Shown: positions 11,885-23,716 of the stretch, in pieces
Position numbering within the stretch: the stretch's first letter is position 1
Layout of the letters: every line of letters starts with the position of its first letter
From: Rhyzopertha dominica
Lineage: Eukaryota; Arthropoda; Insecta; Coleoptera; Bostrichidae
Direction of reading: 5' to 3'
Assembly (NCBI GenBank): GCA_025024175.1
Contig: QCXZ01000138.1
Location: 52,051,092-52,115,091 of the forward strand
Length of the DNA: 64,000 bases
Notes under the pieces: generated by a model
Database searches by the model: none
What the model was told of the DNA's origin: nothing
Seen by the model: only the letters and a program-made list of their open reading frames with translations
Made by a program: the position numbers and the translations under genes

Positions 11885-13650
11885 AGTTGCAAGCAACAAT
11901 CTATGAGACTCATTATACGAACAGCCGCTCACAATGGTTTACAAGTATTACCTGAAGCTGTCGTAAATAACAGACGGGTTCGGCACGTTCCACTGTTTTG
12001 CAGCGGAGTGGACCGTATCCAAAAATTGTGTTTAGGCTTTTTTAGAATTTTTTTCCGTACACATAAATCAATGAGCATTATTTGGTATTATTATTTGAAC
12101 TACAAATATTTCTCACCTAACAGCTTTTAATGTATGACTAAATCGTATTCTTTCCTAATTTAATGAGTAGTATCTATTTTTATAACCATGAATGGTAAAC
12201 ATTCCAATTTCAATGCGGCAGCCCATACTTTCTAATTTTTGATCGCGGTGTGCAATCGTCCTCTGCCCTGTTTCTTCACAGGTTAAAATTTTCTTTTAAT
12301 CCGAAGGGTCATAAACGTACTTTCTACCTGTATATTTTTTTGGATATAAGAAGAAATCGGAACTATTCTACTCCTACTATAAATGGTATTGAAAGCATAT
12401 ATGTACTTATATTTTAAAGTTTTACAGCATATAAGCGTACCAAGTGCAATATTTTTTCGATTAATCGATTATTGAAAATATATATAAATGTATAGGCAGG
12501 AAAATCGTCGGATATTTATCCTCGACGAAACATGGTACGATACCCATGATACAATAAAAAAAGGATGGATTGATGACTCAGGGAATTGCAATGTCACTAT
12601 TCCGGCGTCAAAAAAAAGAATAATGATTCTAAACGCAGGAGGTGAAAATGATTTCATTCCTGGAGCCCTGTATCTTGGATGTCAAAACTTAAAAGAAGTA
12701 AGCGCCGATTATCATTCTGATATGAATGCGGAAGTGTTTGAAAATTGGTTCAAAAACATTTTATTGCCCAAATTGCCACCAAACAGCGTCATAGTAATGG
12801 ACAACACTAGTTACCATTCGGAGCAACTGGATAAAATTCCAAATACAACTAATAAGGCAACCATTCAAGAGTTTCTAAGAAGAGAAGATTTATATTTCGA
12901 AGAGGATTACACAAAAAAAAACAATTGTTGGAAGTGATTGGCACAAAAAAAATTTCGAAGAAATTTAAAATTGACATTCGCGCTTCTGAATGTGAACACA
13001 CCATTCTACGATTACCCCCATATCATTGCGTTTTCAACCCCACTGAAATTATATGGGGGCAGTTGAAACAAAGAATTCAACGACGGAACACCGGCGGAAA
13101 ATTTAGCAATGAAATGCTGCTAAAAATTAGACACGAAGCTGAAATAACAAGTGTCGATGCATGGAGAAATTCAGTGCGGCATGTACTGGACATTGAAAAT
13201 CGGTACAGAGCGAATCATGTACAAGAATTAATAATAGAAGTTAATCGTGATTTTAGCAGTGAAAGTGATAGCGAGTAATTTTTTTTAGTTTGTGACTCTT
13301 GTAATGTGCTTATTAACAAGCTGTAATGAACATAATCGATACCGCGTATAAATTTTATTGTGCACTATTGTAAATTTTTTCTAACAAATGTAAATAATTT
13401 TCTACTTACTAATTTGTATGTGTTTATATTAAATTTGTATAAATTCGTTATGACATGCAAAGGCTTTTATTTTATACATCGGAAATTTTAAACCCAATAA
13501 AGTATCATATCAAAATAGATCGCGGGTCTGCATTAAATAAAATTTGTTATAAAATCTTCTATGTTATATTGATTGCTAAATTATCACAACTAACAAATTT
13601 AAAAAATGATAGTGGAAAAGTTAAAATTTTAGCCAACAACATTTTTATTT
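11885..13650 (+). mobile_element. DDE transposon, copy A (Tc1/IS630-like)
   Basis: The coding remnant runs from 12488 to 13278 in two frames. The first (12488-12937) carries the first aspartate in IFILDETWYD and the second in VIVMDNTSYHS. The second (12925-13278) carries the glutamate in FNPTEIIWGQLKQRIQ. DDE with an NPxE motif is typical of the IS630/Tc1 fold. The frames break near 12910-12930, beside A-rich runs. The N-terminal DNA-binding region is missing or decayed. Sequence at 11885-12030 resembles 31.05-31.22 kb next to copy B, consistent with long, diverged terminal inverted repeats. The element is inactive. Confidence 0.75.
12488..13278 (+). pseudogene. DDE transposase, frameshifted
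   Basis: Two overlapping plus-strand frames together give a DDE endonuclease domain of about 260 residues. The triad is D in FILDETW, D in VMDNTSYH and E in NPTEIIW. The C-terminus is serine- and acid-rich (FSSESDSE). A long insertion separates the second D from the E compared with classical Tc1 proteins. A single frameshift near 12.92 kb separates the halves. Copy B at 31.6-32.1 kb has lost about 110 bp between the same motifs and carries its own 4-bp deletion, so the two copies were disabled independently. Confidence 0.75.
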
Positions 13651-14085
13651 ATATTATTTATTTGAGCAAAAAACCTTTCCTTGGCAAAACGAAGACTTGT
13701 ATTTCTGAATAATCACGTCGTATGATATCCATGCGCCCATAATAAAAGTGCTTTTATTAGTGTTTTTGATAAATAATTTGAAGTTTGAAATCAAATACAC
13801 GGGATACTATTGCATCTTCCTGCAAATGCTAAACTTTGTTCAGGCAAATCTTAAATATTTATTGCTCGTTATAATTTTTCGTACAAAAATCAAAAACTTC
13901 CTGATTGTTTAAAAATAAGACAGTAGCCAATTTGCGACTGCACCCCTGAAAGTTCATGACTTTTTAATTTTTTTTTTAATGCATATCAATGTATATGACC
14001 CCGTTTTGACAAATAATCCACCTTGTGCTTGCTAGTGTACCTATGAAATTTTGTACTCATAAAAAGATAATATACATATACCCCT
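13650..14085. other. AT-rich intergenic DNA, nothing recognised
   Basis: No coding region, repeat pair or transposon motif was recognised between the DDE element and the RT fragment. Confidence 0.5.
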
Positions 14086-14089
14086 CCGC

Positions 14090-14290
14090 AAGCAGTGAAT
14101 AATTTTTTAAAGGATAATATTTCATCCCCAACATTGTTAATCTAAAATAGCAAGGCACCTAACAGACAACCTTGCGGTACGCCAACATTAAGCTTTACAA
14201 ATCCACAGGGTCCAGCTTGTTTTCTTCCAATTAAGTAGCTTTGGAGCAACCTGACCAATCATGTGAGAAGTCTATGTTTATCCCGTAACA
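14090..14290 (-). mobile_element. Jockey-like RT fragment
   Basis: The minus-strand frame gives LIGRKQAGPCGFVKL directly followed by NVGVPQGCLLGALLF, the conserved GVPQGSVLGPLLF block of Jockey/R1-type reverse transcriptases. Only this short piece survives. Confidence 0.65.
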
Positions 14291-14649
14291 AAAAAAAGTG
14301 CAACGTTCACACAAATAAAAACCTAAACCGCATATATTGCACTTCCTCTTATGTACGTACAGAAATTCCACAGAGAGTTCGTGCACGTGTACAAAAATCT
14401 GCCCATTCTCTAAATCAGTTCACCCTCTAACCCCAAGAAGTGCATACGGGTCGTTAGCAAGACGAACTAAGGGAGAGCTTCTATACATATACATTCGGAA
14501 GACAGGTTGGCAAGCAGCAGCGTGAATTGCGGGCTAATTCCTGCTGACTTATTATTATACGGGGGTGGCCGTCGCGCCTGGCACCAGCCACCCAGCGTTG
14601 CCATCACCTGGCATAATAAGAAGATTACCAATTTTCTCAGTCAGTTAGA

Positions 14650-15240
14650 TTATATTGATATAAAAAATGTACTCGTACGAATCGCATCAAGAATTTTTCG
14701 TCTTATATACATCATCGACAAAGTTATGCTTTCTTTTTTCCATTGAGCCTTGAGTTTTTCATCAGGAACAAAATTCCTTTTGTTTTTGAATTTAAAAAGC
14801 CTGAAAGAGTCAGGTCGAGAAGCTCTACAGTTCTTTTCTTTCTGGAAAGACCCAGTCATCGTCAATGAGTTTCACGTAATTTTCGCAGTGTACTTCTTTG
14901 CTCTTCTAATTGCTTTTGGCAATATTTGAATGCAGATTTTTGTTTTCTAAAAGTTACGTGTTTTGCTTTAAGAATATTTCTCACATATGAATGTGATATT
15001 TTAAATTTTTGACTTAGTTTTCTTGATGACTGTTCGAGCTTACCAACAACTTCTGACTACAGCTTCTTTCTTCTGATTTCAATCATTTTCCGAGGTTTTG
15101 TCCCAGCTCTTTATCGGGCGATTTTCCTTCACATACACTTCTAGTAATAGCATACACTGTTTGTCGTGAAATTGCCATTTCACAAAAATGTTTTAGAATG
15201 TGAAATTCGCTAATTACTCGGAGCCGATCACTTGTATGTG
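14650..15240 (-). mobile_element. Tc1/mariner-like transposase relic
   Basis: Minus-strand translation in changing frames gives KFKISHSYVRNILKAKHVTF and KQKSAFKYCQKQLEEQRSTL, a typical helix-turn-helix and linker of Tc1/mariner transposases, then a stop-ridden catalytic region. It is related in kind to the remnant at 16.7-17.3 kb (DDERYFTLS). Confidence 0.55.
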
Positions 15241-15339
15241 AGCTCAAACTTTTCACAGCTTCTTATGTTTTAATTAAAGATATTTACGGAAAATATGAAT
15301 GATATTTATTCAGAACATGAAGTTATTTATTGCGGATGG

Positions 15340-15400
15340 CCTCAATAAATTCGGATCCCACGTCTAGTTTCGCCTTTGTTTGGACTCATCAGTTAGGAGT
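15340..15400 (-). ncRNA. hammerhead-like core
   Basis: On the minus strand CTGATGA (15387-15393) is followed by GTC, an A-rich loop, GGC and GAAA (15368-15371). The spacing is that of a hammerhead core with a 3-bp stem II. I could not find convincing stems I or III, so this is a candidate only. Confidence 0.3.
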
Positions 15401-16055
15401 GACGAATGAATTGACCATAACCGACAACCGCCTATATCATGGTGTATGGAACATGAAAAAGTGAAAGCAAACACCCTAAGCACAGGGGTAACGCTTTTTC
15501 AAATTTAAATTATTACTGATAAAGTAGTCTGTTATATCTGGCATATATTTATCTGTCTATGTATTCAACATGCAAAGGCTAGGTAAATAAATGATACAAA
15601 CTGATCACTACCCATTGTGGTAAGAAATCAATTAAATCAGTGATAAATTTAACAACGTCGCAGCACCGCATTTACCCGAACACTCGTGTCTTCAGCGAAC
15701 CTTGTATTTTACACAGCCCTCGAGCCATGCTAACTAACCCCACTGAGTATTTACACCGCCGGAATGAAGCTGAAGGACCAACGGGGTAGCTAATAAAACA
15801 TGAGGTGGCCAAAGGCACCAGAAAATGCGGAATTACCGTTGAAATATTTACAAGTCGTTGGCAAGAAATTACTGAAAGTGGCGCTTTTTGCACGGTAATT
15901 CCCGAATTCATATTAGATCGCGCTTTACGCCCAGATTAAAAATTTCACAGGCGACTAAAATTTAATTCCGATTTTGCCTACGAGGTCTGATTGCGTTCGT
16001 GGTTCCACCGTTCATTAGAAGACACCGTTACAAAATATAGGCTTTACATTACCTG
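15401..16055. other. intergenic DNA, no gene seen
   Basis: A 79-codon minus-strand frame at 15672-15911 has no recognisable domain or splice context. Nothing else was recognised. Confidence 0.4.
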
Positions 16056-16059
16056 CAGT

Positions 16060-16350
16060 AAGAAGAGTACCTAAATTTGTTTAAATCACTACAGTACAAT
16101 TAGAAAATAATATGGGGCCCGAAACAGGTCCATGAGGTACATCAACGCCCTCCTTCTCCCAGGTAACCCGTAAACAACTTTTTCGGGGCACAAGTTGATC
16201 CCATGTAATGCAGAATTACTAATAGTAATTATGGAAATCCAATAGGTATCATAAGCGTTGTAAAATAATCTTTGACAAACGGATTAGTGATGTCATCTGA
16301 CCAATCAACTGATAAACATCTTAGAATAGTATTAAGTTGACGCAAATGTG
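16060..16350 (-). mobile_element. Jockey-like RT fragment
   Basis: The minus-strand frame contains VTWEKEGVDVPHGPVSGPIL, a diverged GVPQGSVLGPLLF block, preceded by RT-like sequence with stops. It is a second small relic of the same clade as at 14.1 kb. Confidence 0.55.
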
Positions 16351-16739
16351 CGGTAAAAACTTTCAGAATTCTTGGACATTATTTTTTAATCCAATTCCTT
16401 ATACCCAGATGAAAATGTAATATCAATAATATTCAGTTGAAATTTAGTTCCCCATGAATTTTCTACGTTACTAACTTAAAACAGCTTACGTTTTTGCAAA
16501 ATTTTATTAATTATGGAGAACTCAATTTCAAGAATCTCTATCCCAGATAAATTGATTTTTTAATAGAACGACAGCAGGAGCTAAATTTAAAAATTTTTAT
16601 TAACTAGGGTCTGTCCTTAAAAGTTTAGAAAATATGCAAAAAATTACGTAGGCGTTGGTAGCTGTTTTTATGGTAGAGTAACAGCAGAGAGATTCTGTGC
16701 TGGTTTATAGTTAACGTATGTAACATAAGTTTTCAGACA

Positions 16740-17260
16740 AATTTTTAGCTAATTTTCACCATTTCCAAAACATTCAGTATAATCACCATTGCCTGGCTGT
16801 TCGAGTAATCATAAATATTGATAGATGTCATCGAAAAACTCAAGGAATACCTTGTGCAAACCTGCCAAAGAGCGGAAGGCTTCGACTTTTGTCTGATATA
16901 AGAGCACAAAGATTGAGAGAAAGTGCAAGTTGGTGCATCTACACGAAGACTAGGCGCTATGACAGTACATCCGGAAATTAAGAGAAGTGGAACGCCCAAA
17001 ATATACAGCTGTGCAGTTGCAACGAATTCCACGGTGCTGTCGATCGCTAAGGCATCAACACTTTGCAAATGACAGAAGCATTATTTTGGACGATGAAAGA
17101 TATTTTACGTTATCAAAGTCTAAGATAAAGAGGAATGTTCCGGATAATATAAAATTTAAAAGAAAAGCCAAATGTGAAGACGAAATTCTGCTGTCATTTC
17201 TTCGGCAGGTGCTTCGCAGCCATATGTAGGACATGTTAGAGGAGAAGCCATCACATCTTT
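16740..17260 (+). mobile_element. Tc1/mariner-like transposase relic
   Basis: The plus-strand frame gives DRSIILDDERYFTLSKSK, where DDERYF matches the first catalytic aspartate of Tc1/mariner proteins. Upstream linker pieces lie in other frames. The C-terminal catalytic half is lost or unrecognisable. Confidence 0.6.
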
Positions 17261-17269
17261 ATATACAAA

Positions 17270-19050
17270 GATGTTTGCCTAAATTATAAAAGATACCATA
17301 AATGACATTATTTCCACTTTTGGAATTGTCCATGGCGTTACAGCAAAGTTTATGCCTTCTACAGCACCATTTGAGGGACTCTTTTTTTGACATGATTATC
17401 ACAGTGTTTTTGTTTTTAACTATTTTGTATGATTTGATCTTATTGAGTTTAATTTGTATTTTTAAATGTATTTTGCTCCTTGACCTGGTTATAAAGTGTT
17501 GTTTGTGTACTTATTGTAGAATCTTTATTTGTCTTTAAAATCATAATAAAATAGGTTATGGGACAGAATTTGCTGAAATGTCTTCAATTAAGAAACCAAG
17601 TGATTACGCGCATCATGTATGTCTTCTCTAATAAAAACAGTGTGTCTTCGTATTCAAGGGTAGATGCTTCAATCATCCATAATATCAGATAATTATGTGT
17701 ATTACCAAATACCCGCGAGAAACCCGAGAAACGAAAAAAAAGAGCAACAGTACATGATTAATCCTCCTTCTAAGGCACCGACATTAATGGACCCATAAAA
17801 GCAGCGAAATGGAAACAACGATATTTAACAACCCCATCAAATCAGGTAAGTCCCGGCGCCTTTGGCGCAGTGAAGGGCGGTGCGGAAAACAAAAACAAAA
17901 ATCGAGACAGCTTCCTGGCTATGGTCTGCCGTTATTAAGATATTGATGGCTTCTTCGGTCTCTATACATAATTAAATATGCCCGTAGAATAAACAAAGGC
18001 GGTAAGTAGGCGAAGTCCTGGGTAAAGAAGGAAATCTTTCCGGGTAGTGTTACCGCAGATTGCTTAATTAGAAGGAAGGAGGGTCGCGCTGAAACTTTCC
18101 AGTCCTTGAGGTGACTTTATTAAAAAACGGGAGCCGCGTTTAAGAGGAAGAGGGAGGGGGAGGTGAATTCGCTGCAACCGCCTGAAATAACGAGGTGAAA
18201 GCACCGACACTTTGACTTCCATTACAGAGGAGTTTTCATGTATTCATAGAGTTGTTTTAACCCAAAAAGGTAGGTACATATTATGGGTTACTAGAAACAA
18301 CAGTACATTGACATTCCATTCAGTCAAATGCGTTTAATGCTGGAGGGTTTAGGAAAGCTGGCCCAAAATTCAGAATATGATAGTATGAAAGTTCCGTAAC
18401 TCAAGTAGGAACTGTGTTCAATTCGCAGTCCTTTTACCCACCGAATCTAAAAGACCTTTAAGCTTCAATGCCCCCATATGTGAACAGAACAGAAAACTAA
18501 TCTCATCTATCTATGTATGTATCAATAAAAATATTCAAGGAATATTGCTATAATAATAATTATAAAAGATTTATCACGTCTGGTAGCGGTGGATAAAGGA
18601 ATGCATAAGGCAAGGACGAAGTAGTTAGAGAAATCCAAAACAAAAGCGTTTATATCGTCAGCTTTAAAAAATAATGACAATTTGGATCCATTTATGTCGA
18701 AATGGTATCTGTACATCGGTGAAAAGACAGCAAAGGTTTGTGCTTTAAAGAAAATTTACTGCTAGTGAAAACCAGTTTTCAAGGCGGGAAGAATCTTAAA
18801 GACTCAGTAGGTAGATTACATATTTTCACAACAGTTTAGCTACTGATCAATAAATAAGCAGCGCTCAACACGTATGGTCTTAAAAAAACTAGCAAACGGG
18901 TATTAGGTAATCATATGTGACTACTTTTTTAAAATCTAGTTAGCCATAGAAAAATGACTTAATTATGAGCGAAGATATTTCAACTTTTTTTATTTCTATA
19001 ACGAAGTACTACTGAGTATTTATACATGTTTAAAAACCAAAACAAGACGC
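17270..19050. other. intergenic DNA, no gene; GC-richer island at about 17790-18230
   Basis: The island at 17790-18230 is richer in GC than its flanks and has unique-looking sequence with no coding signal I can support. The rest is AT-rich, and a hydrophobic frame at 17302-17538 looks fortuitous. Confidence 0.35.
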
Positions 19051-19059
19051 AATGATTAA

Positions 19060-19240
19060 ATACAAATAATATTCAAACAGACCGCCATCATTATCAATGC
19101 ATGCAGACCAAAAACTGTTGGCCCTACGGTACTACACCATACATCGAATTTCAACATATTCTTTAACTGTCTGCAGAATTCCAGGCATCTGTCGCATTAT
19201 CAGGATGTAGGGTTTGTTTGTGAGACGCAAGCTATCATAT
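19060..19240 (-). mobile_element. mariner-type transposase C-terminus relic
   Basis: The minus-strand translation gives LQTVKEYVEIRCMV, then SACIDNDGGLFEYYL. This resembles the C-terminal CIxxNGGHFEHLL block shared by insect mariner-like transposases such as the one at 21.6-22.9 kb. Little else remains. Confidence 0.4.
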
Positions 19241-20217
19241 TTATTTTTGCAACTTCGTTTATCCTTTGGTTAAGTGAATAAATAACGAATAAATTCCCAA
19301 ATTATCATACAATCACTTCCAAAATATTCTTGTGCAGCTTGGACATTGTTTAAATTACTCGACAATACCTCGATATTCTAACTTTAAATGATTCATTGAA
19401 GAAAACTACTTTTCTAACTAAATGTCAAAATATTAAGGATTTACAGATTACCATTTAATTTGTTTGTTTTAATTTGTACATAGCTAACTGGGTTAAAATC
19501 GAAATAAGTATAAATATGTTATAACTCTGGCCGATTTCTGAAGCAATAGTTAACTATAGTTTATAGATATCATTTCCCACAACTTTTGTGTTAAAACTAT
19601 TTATGTAAAATAAAAACGACGTTAAAGGAATAAGAACTTTATCAAAAACCCAAAAGGGACATTAAATCAGGCTCACAGAATTCGTTTAATTTTCTATCTC
19701 CGCTAATTTCAGAGATTACTATGATAAACAAAATATATATTAAATATATCAATCATTGCTTCCTGTCTAGATTTTTTGTAAATTATTGGCGCAAGAGATA
19801 ACTAATACGGGCATTATTTCGATACCCCAAAAATTAAACTAAACATGATTCGCTTTAGTTTTGCTTATACTAGGATTAAAAAGAAATCATAACTAGGGTA
19901 GTCCAACCTCCCCTATTAAATTCCTTGGCACGGGGAATTTCTCCGCTACAATACACTCACGGCCATCTGTTGGATACTTGTTAAATCACTACAGGAAACT
20001 CCGATAGGGAACTTCGCGAGAAAACGTGCAAATATAATATTATACAAAAAAGAACTGGATTAATAGGGATTTATATAAACATACGCATTAAAAAATCATT
20101 AAGTTTAATTTTCCAAAAAAACACTAAAAATGTTAAAACGATACTACGAAATAGTAGTAAAAAACCTGCGGGTGAAATAACGCGAGATACAATTTTCATC
20201 GCAAAAAATATTCCTAC

Positions 20218-20329
20218 CTTTTTTGGCGGCACAGGCGGCGACTTCCTGTTGGACCTCGACGTGGACGGCATCTCCAGCAGCTTCTCGATCGAGTGGTTTT
20301 GTCTCTTCTGTCTGGCGGCCATCGTAGTA
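20218..20329 (-). CDS. orphan coding exon of unidentified gene
   Basis: A 112-nt minus-strand segment is bordered by a strong acceptor (a pyrimidine run ending in ACAG) and an AAG|GTAGGA donor. The favoured frame reads TTMAARQKRQNHSIEKLLEM, continues through a Ser/Arg-rich stretch and ends SPPVPPKK. Codons strongly prefer G or C at third positions, unlike the AT-rich surroundings, which supports real coding. HSIEKLLE resembles eh1-type repressor motifs of homeodomain proteins, and PPVPPKK could bind SH3 domains; both are guesses. The in-frame ATG at 20322 could be a start if the upstream exon is noncoding. I found no homeodomain or other partner exon in the window, so the remaining exons probably lie outside or are too short to recognise. 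Confidence 0.45.
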
Positions 20330-20989
20330 CTGTAAAAAAGCACCCCTTAAAGACGATGCCCGAATGGTAGCGGCATTCCAACCAACTCGCGAAGTATAAA
20401 ATCGATACCTTATTACGGAAGTTTACAGAAAGTACTCGGAGAACTTTTGTAAACAATCTGAATTTGATATTCCGGGGGTAAACAGACGAATACGGATGGC
20501 GTGGGGGTGCTACATGAAAGAGTTGAATTGAGACCACGTATTAGGGTTACTTACATTACATTCGAGTTCTTATTGGCTAAGGAATCAAAATTGGCCCAAT
20601 TGGAAAAAACAGATAAGAGTTACCACCTATAGATTCAAGTGAAATTTAAATTATTTAGAATCTAAGTGGAGATGATAAGCATTTTTACTATTTTTTGTAA
20701 TTGATGTTCAAAAAGTTCTTAGTAATGTTCTTAGTAAGTAATACTAAAGTTAGTAAAAGCTAACATTGTAAAAATACGACACTGACAGAGACAATTCTCA
20801 AACATATCTACAATGACAATTCCCAAACAATTAATTTAAATTTATGATCATCTCAAAATAAATCTGTTTTCAGAGACTTCTTTTCGAATTTGTGCAAATC
20901 ACCCCTATTTTTAGATTTTATGCATTACTTACTTTATCGACACCCTGTATATCAAATACAATGTGGTATTAAGGTGTAATTCGAGGAAC

Positions 20990-21370
20990 TGGCGATGGTG
21001 AAAAACCAAGTGCTGTCTAATTATAAACGTCTATCATTGGGATATCACTTAGCTATATATTTAGTGCGGGTAGTTCACTCAGTTTATATATAAAGAGATC
21101 TCAAATCGGGGTAGTTTGATGCAATGGAACGCGTCACTGTAGCGGAGTGTGGATAGTTCAACAGTAACTTGATGGAGTAAACGTTCGAGAGCGTTGGACT
21201 CATGTTAAAGGCAACCACAGAAGTTGGTGACCTCATACTGCTACACACAACACTTTTGCTGCTACTGCGTCTACAATAATGGAAGAAGACCGCATGGACA
21301 AACAAGCAATAGACAAATACCAAAAAACAAATGTATTTGCCTTCTTTGTAAAAAATTTAAATGCATGATT
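20990..21370 (+). repeat. dispersed repeat shared with 60.08-60.50 kb
   Basis: This segment matches the reverse complement of about 60076-60505 over nearly its whole length. Shared blocks include one around AATCGGGGTAGTTTGATG and another around GACAAACAAGCAAT. The 60-kb copy runs straight into a non-LTR RT coding region, so this is probably the 5' part of the same LINE family, truncated here. Relative to 60 kb, this copy lacks about 85 bp. Confidence 0.7.
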
Positions 21371-21591
21371 CCAAAAATGTAGACGAGATAAAGAAAACAG
21401 CGGCGTAATCTTCTTGCACGATAACGCTTGATTTTTTTAATATGCGAGCTGTGCTTTTGTGTGCAGGATTTTTGACATGACCCTGGTAGATCAATAAAGT
21501 TTATTAATCTAAAATTATTAATGTAATTGTCTATCTGTTGCTACAAATAGCACATGAACACAATTTAGGACAAATAATTATATTAGCAATA

Positions 21592-22924
21592 CAGGATGTT
21601 TCACGAACGATAATGACTCTGACGAAATTAAAAATGCAACCCAAAATACATTTGCAGAGGTAACATTGATAATTGTTCATCGTCTTAAAAAATATAAAAC
21701 GTAGAGAGCTGTATAAATTCGTAAATTTTGACATAAACTTCAGTCATTTGCTTTAAGTAAATTCAATATTGTGAAACAAATTTTATTTTTGAAAAATGTT
21801 TATTCAATAGCACTAATGTAATAAATGCTCAAAATGTCGCCCTCCGCTGTTTTCGCAAGCTTGAATTCGTGCCCAAAACGATCTTTTAACATGCATTAAC
21901 ATTTCTGGAGTGATGGATCTACATTCATCACGTATTTTATTGTCTAAAAGTTCTACACTTTCAAATGGTGTTTGGTGTACTTGCTCTTTTACCATTCCCT
22001 ACAGAAAAAAATCTAAAGGAGTAAGGTCCCAGCTTCTCGGTGGGCAAGGATTAATTGAACCTCTTCTTATCCATCCGTTAGGCAAAATCAAATCAAGATG
22101 ATTTCGCACTATTCTATGATAATGCGCAGGTGCCCCATCTTGTTGGAATCATAGATCTTAAAAAATTTGGATAAGTTGCCGTTTAAGCTATCGCGAAAGA
22201 AATATGGTCCAACAATTTGATTCCCCAATATTCCGCACCAGACATTCGTCGAGTAGATAGTTTGAAAATGTCCTTCTCGAATCCAACGAGGATTTTCTTG
22301 CGCATAATGTTTGTTAACTCCACCATTATTAGAAAATCTTGCTTCACCTGAGAAGCAAATGTTGTCATAAAATCTCACATTCAAATTTTGGTGTTCCCGA
22401 AAAAAGTTACAAAAAAACCAGTCATTTAGGATAATCTGTCTCCTTTAAGGCCTGAACCAATTGCAAGTGATACGGATGAAATTGATTGCCTTTGATTATT
22501 CGGTGTACTGAAGACGGACTAATACCGGTTGCTCTTGAGACTACCCTTTGACTAATATGAGGATTTGCGTCAATCATTTCCAATACTCTAATTTCATTGT
22601 CAAAGCATGTTGCTGTTCTTTCTCTTGACTTTTTCAGTGGTGGCCAGTTTGTCCTTAAAGTTAATTCAAGTCTCTTTGGAAAACGTATAAATGAGCAGCA
22701 GCGGCAGCATTTTTGTTGCATTCACGATAAATCAAAATCATATCTGTTTTTTCACCATTTGAATACATTTTTACTTTTAATAAATACAGTGACAGCAACC
22801 ATAGCGCATGACCGTCATGGATTCGCAATTTATTTTTAAAATAATACCATTATTGGCTATGAGAATGTATTTTGGGTTGCATTTTTAATTTCGTCAGGAT
22901 CATTATCATTCGTGAGACATCCTG
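21592..22924 (-). mobile_element. mariner-like transposon with 61-bp TIRs
   Basis: Both ends begin CAGGATGT and are complementary for about 61 bp with a few mismatches. Each end is flanked by TA, the Tc1/mariner target duplication, giving a 1333-bp element. The transposase lies on the minus strand and is broken (see the pseudogene entry). Copies of this type are abundant in insects. Confidence 0.9.
21813..22721 (-). pseudogene. mariner-like transposase, broken
   Basis: Three minus-strand pieces cover the protein. The N-terminal piece (22422-22721) has a helix-turn-helix, HISQRVVSRATGISPSSVHR. The middle piece (22109-22384) includes ICFSGEARFSNNGGVNKHY and NVWCGILGNQIVGPYFF, where the first catalytic aspartate position reads G. 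The C-terminal piece (21813-22060) includes the SWDLTPLDFFLWG block, in which the usual SPDLTP aspartate is preserved although the S-P pair is altered. The second aspartate of the QQDGAPxH block is still legible near 22120-22145. Frameshifts between the pieces make it inactive. It is related to the better preserved protein at 25.1-26.1 kb. Confidence 0.8.
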
Positions 22925-22984
22925 TATATGTGCCGATATAATGAACATTTAAGATGGTCAGAAAATACACAATGTGACGGTTTA

Positions 22985-23450
22985 AGGTAAGTACTTTTAT
23001 CCTCCACGCACTATATACATAAAAACCTTTATTAAAGCATCTAGATATCTTAGATTTTCAATCCAGCCCCTTAGTTTTGCCAGACCGCTCTTCAATTAAG
23101 CTCGCAACATAAAAAACAGCATAAACCGGGTAATAATCCACAAATGAACGGGCACCCACGCAATTTACCGCCGTTGGGTCGATATAACCCAGATATTTTA
23201 AAAAACACCTCTTAGTATCCCGATTCTCCTGTACCTATATACGTTCTCCCCCAAACTTCTTCTTTAATGTACGAGCGAACAACTTTCTCAAACTTTCAGC
23301 CGTCGTCGTGGCACCGGTTAAACTTTTTCAGGATGCTCACGGCCCCCAATTTCCCCCTGTTGCCATCCAACGCGCCGTGCTGCGGTGTGCTGCTTCTGCC
23401 TTATAGATCGCATCGACCAGGTTTATCGTTATTTATGAATATCTTGTGAA
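22985..23450. other. GC-richer island containing a candidate exon
   Basis: Unique-looking DNA, richer in GC than its flanks. The only coding candidate I support is the minus-strand segment at 23296-23399, listed separately. Confidence 0.3.
23296..23399 (-). CDS. candidate terminal exon, unidentified
   Basis: On the minus strand, an AG at 23400-23401 is followed by 33 codons and a TGA. The reading is RSSTPQHGALDGNRGKLGAV, then SILKKFNRCHDDG. Third positions are G or C in almost every codon, as in the orphan exon at 20.2 kb. The acceptor has a weak pyrimidine tract. A weak donor after AACCG inside the segment would leave a phase compatible with joining to 20218-20329, but that donor (GTGCCA) is poor. 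The product is not recognised. It could instead be chance openness of a GC-rich island. Confidence 0.25.
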
Positions 23451-23716
23451 AAATGAAGGTGCACTATTCTAATTCTGACACTATTTCAATAAAATTATTT
23501 TTATAACGCATCTGAGTGTCCACAAAAATGCTCGCAGATAAAATAGCAATATTTAGTATAACTCAGTTGTAGTCCAAGTAAAATTGCAATTACCTTTAAG
23601 TGTGCACGTATTTTCCATTAATATGTTTGTCAAAATGAAGCTTTTCTAAAAGCAGTTTCATATTGTCGTAGGACTCTTTCATTTTAGCAGCATGGACTAT
23701 TGGTACAGACGGATGT

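Noticed and set aside
11606..12130. 174-codon plus-strand open frame
   Set aside because: No domain, AT-rich codons in its second half, and it overlaps sequence shared with the DDE transposon copies. Treated as fortuitous.
12488..13278. Host-domesticated transposase gene
   Set aside because: The frame is broken and a second, independently broken copy exists, so this is an ordinary dead transposon.
17302..17538. Small membrane protein (hydrophobic 78-codon frame)
   Set aside because: Hydrophobicity comes from T-rich DNA; no start context, splice sites or neighbours support it.
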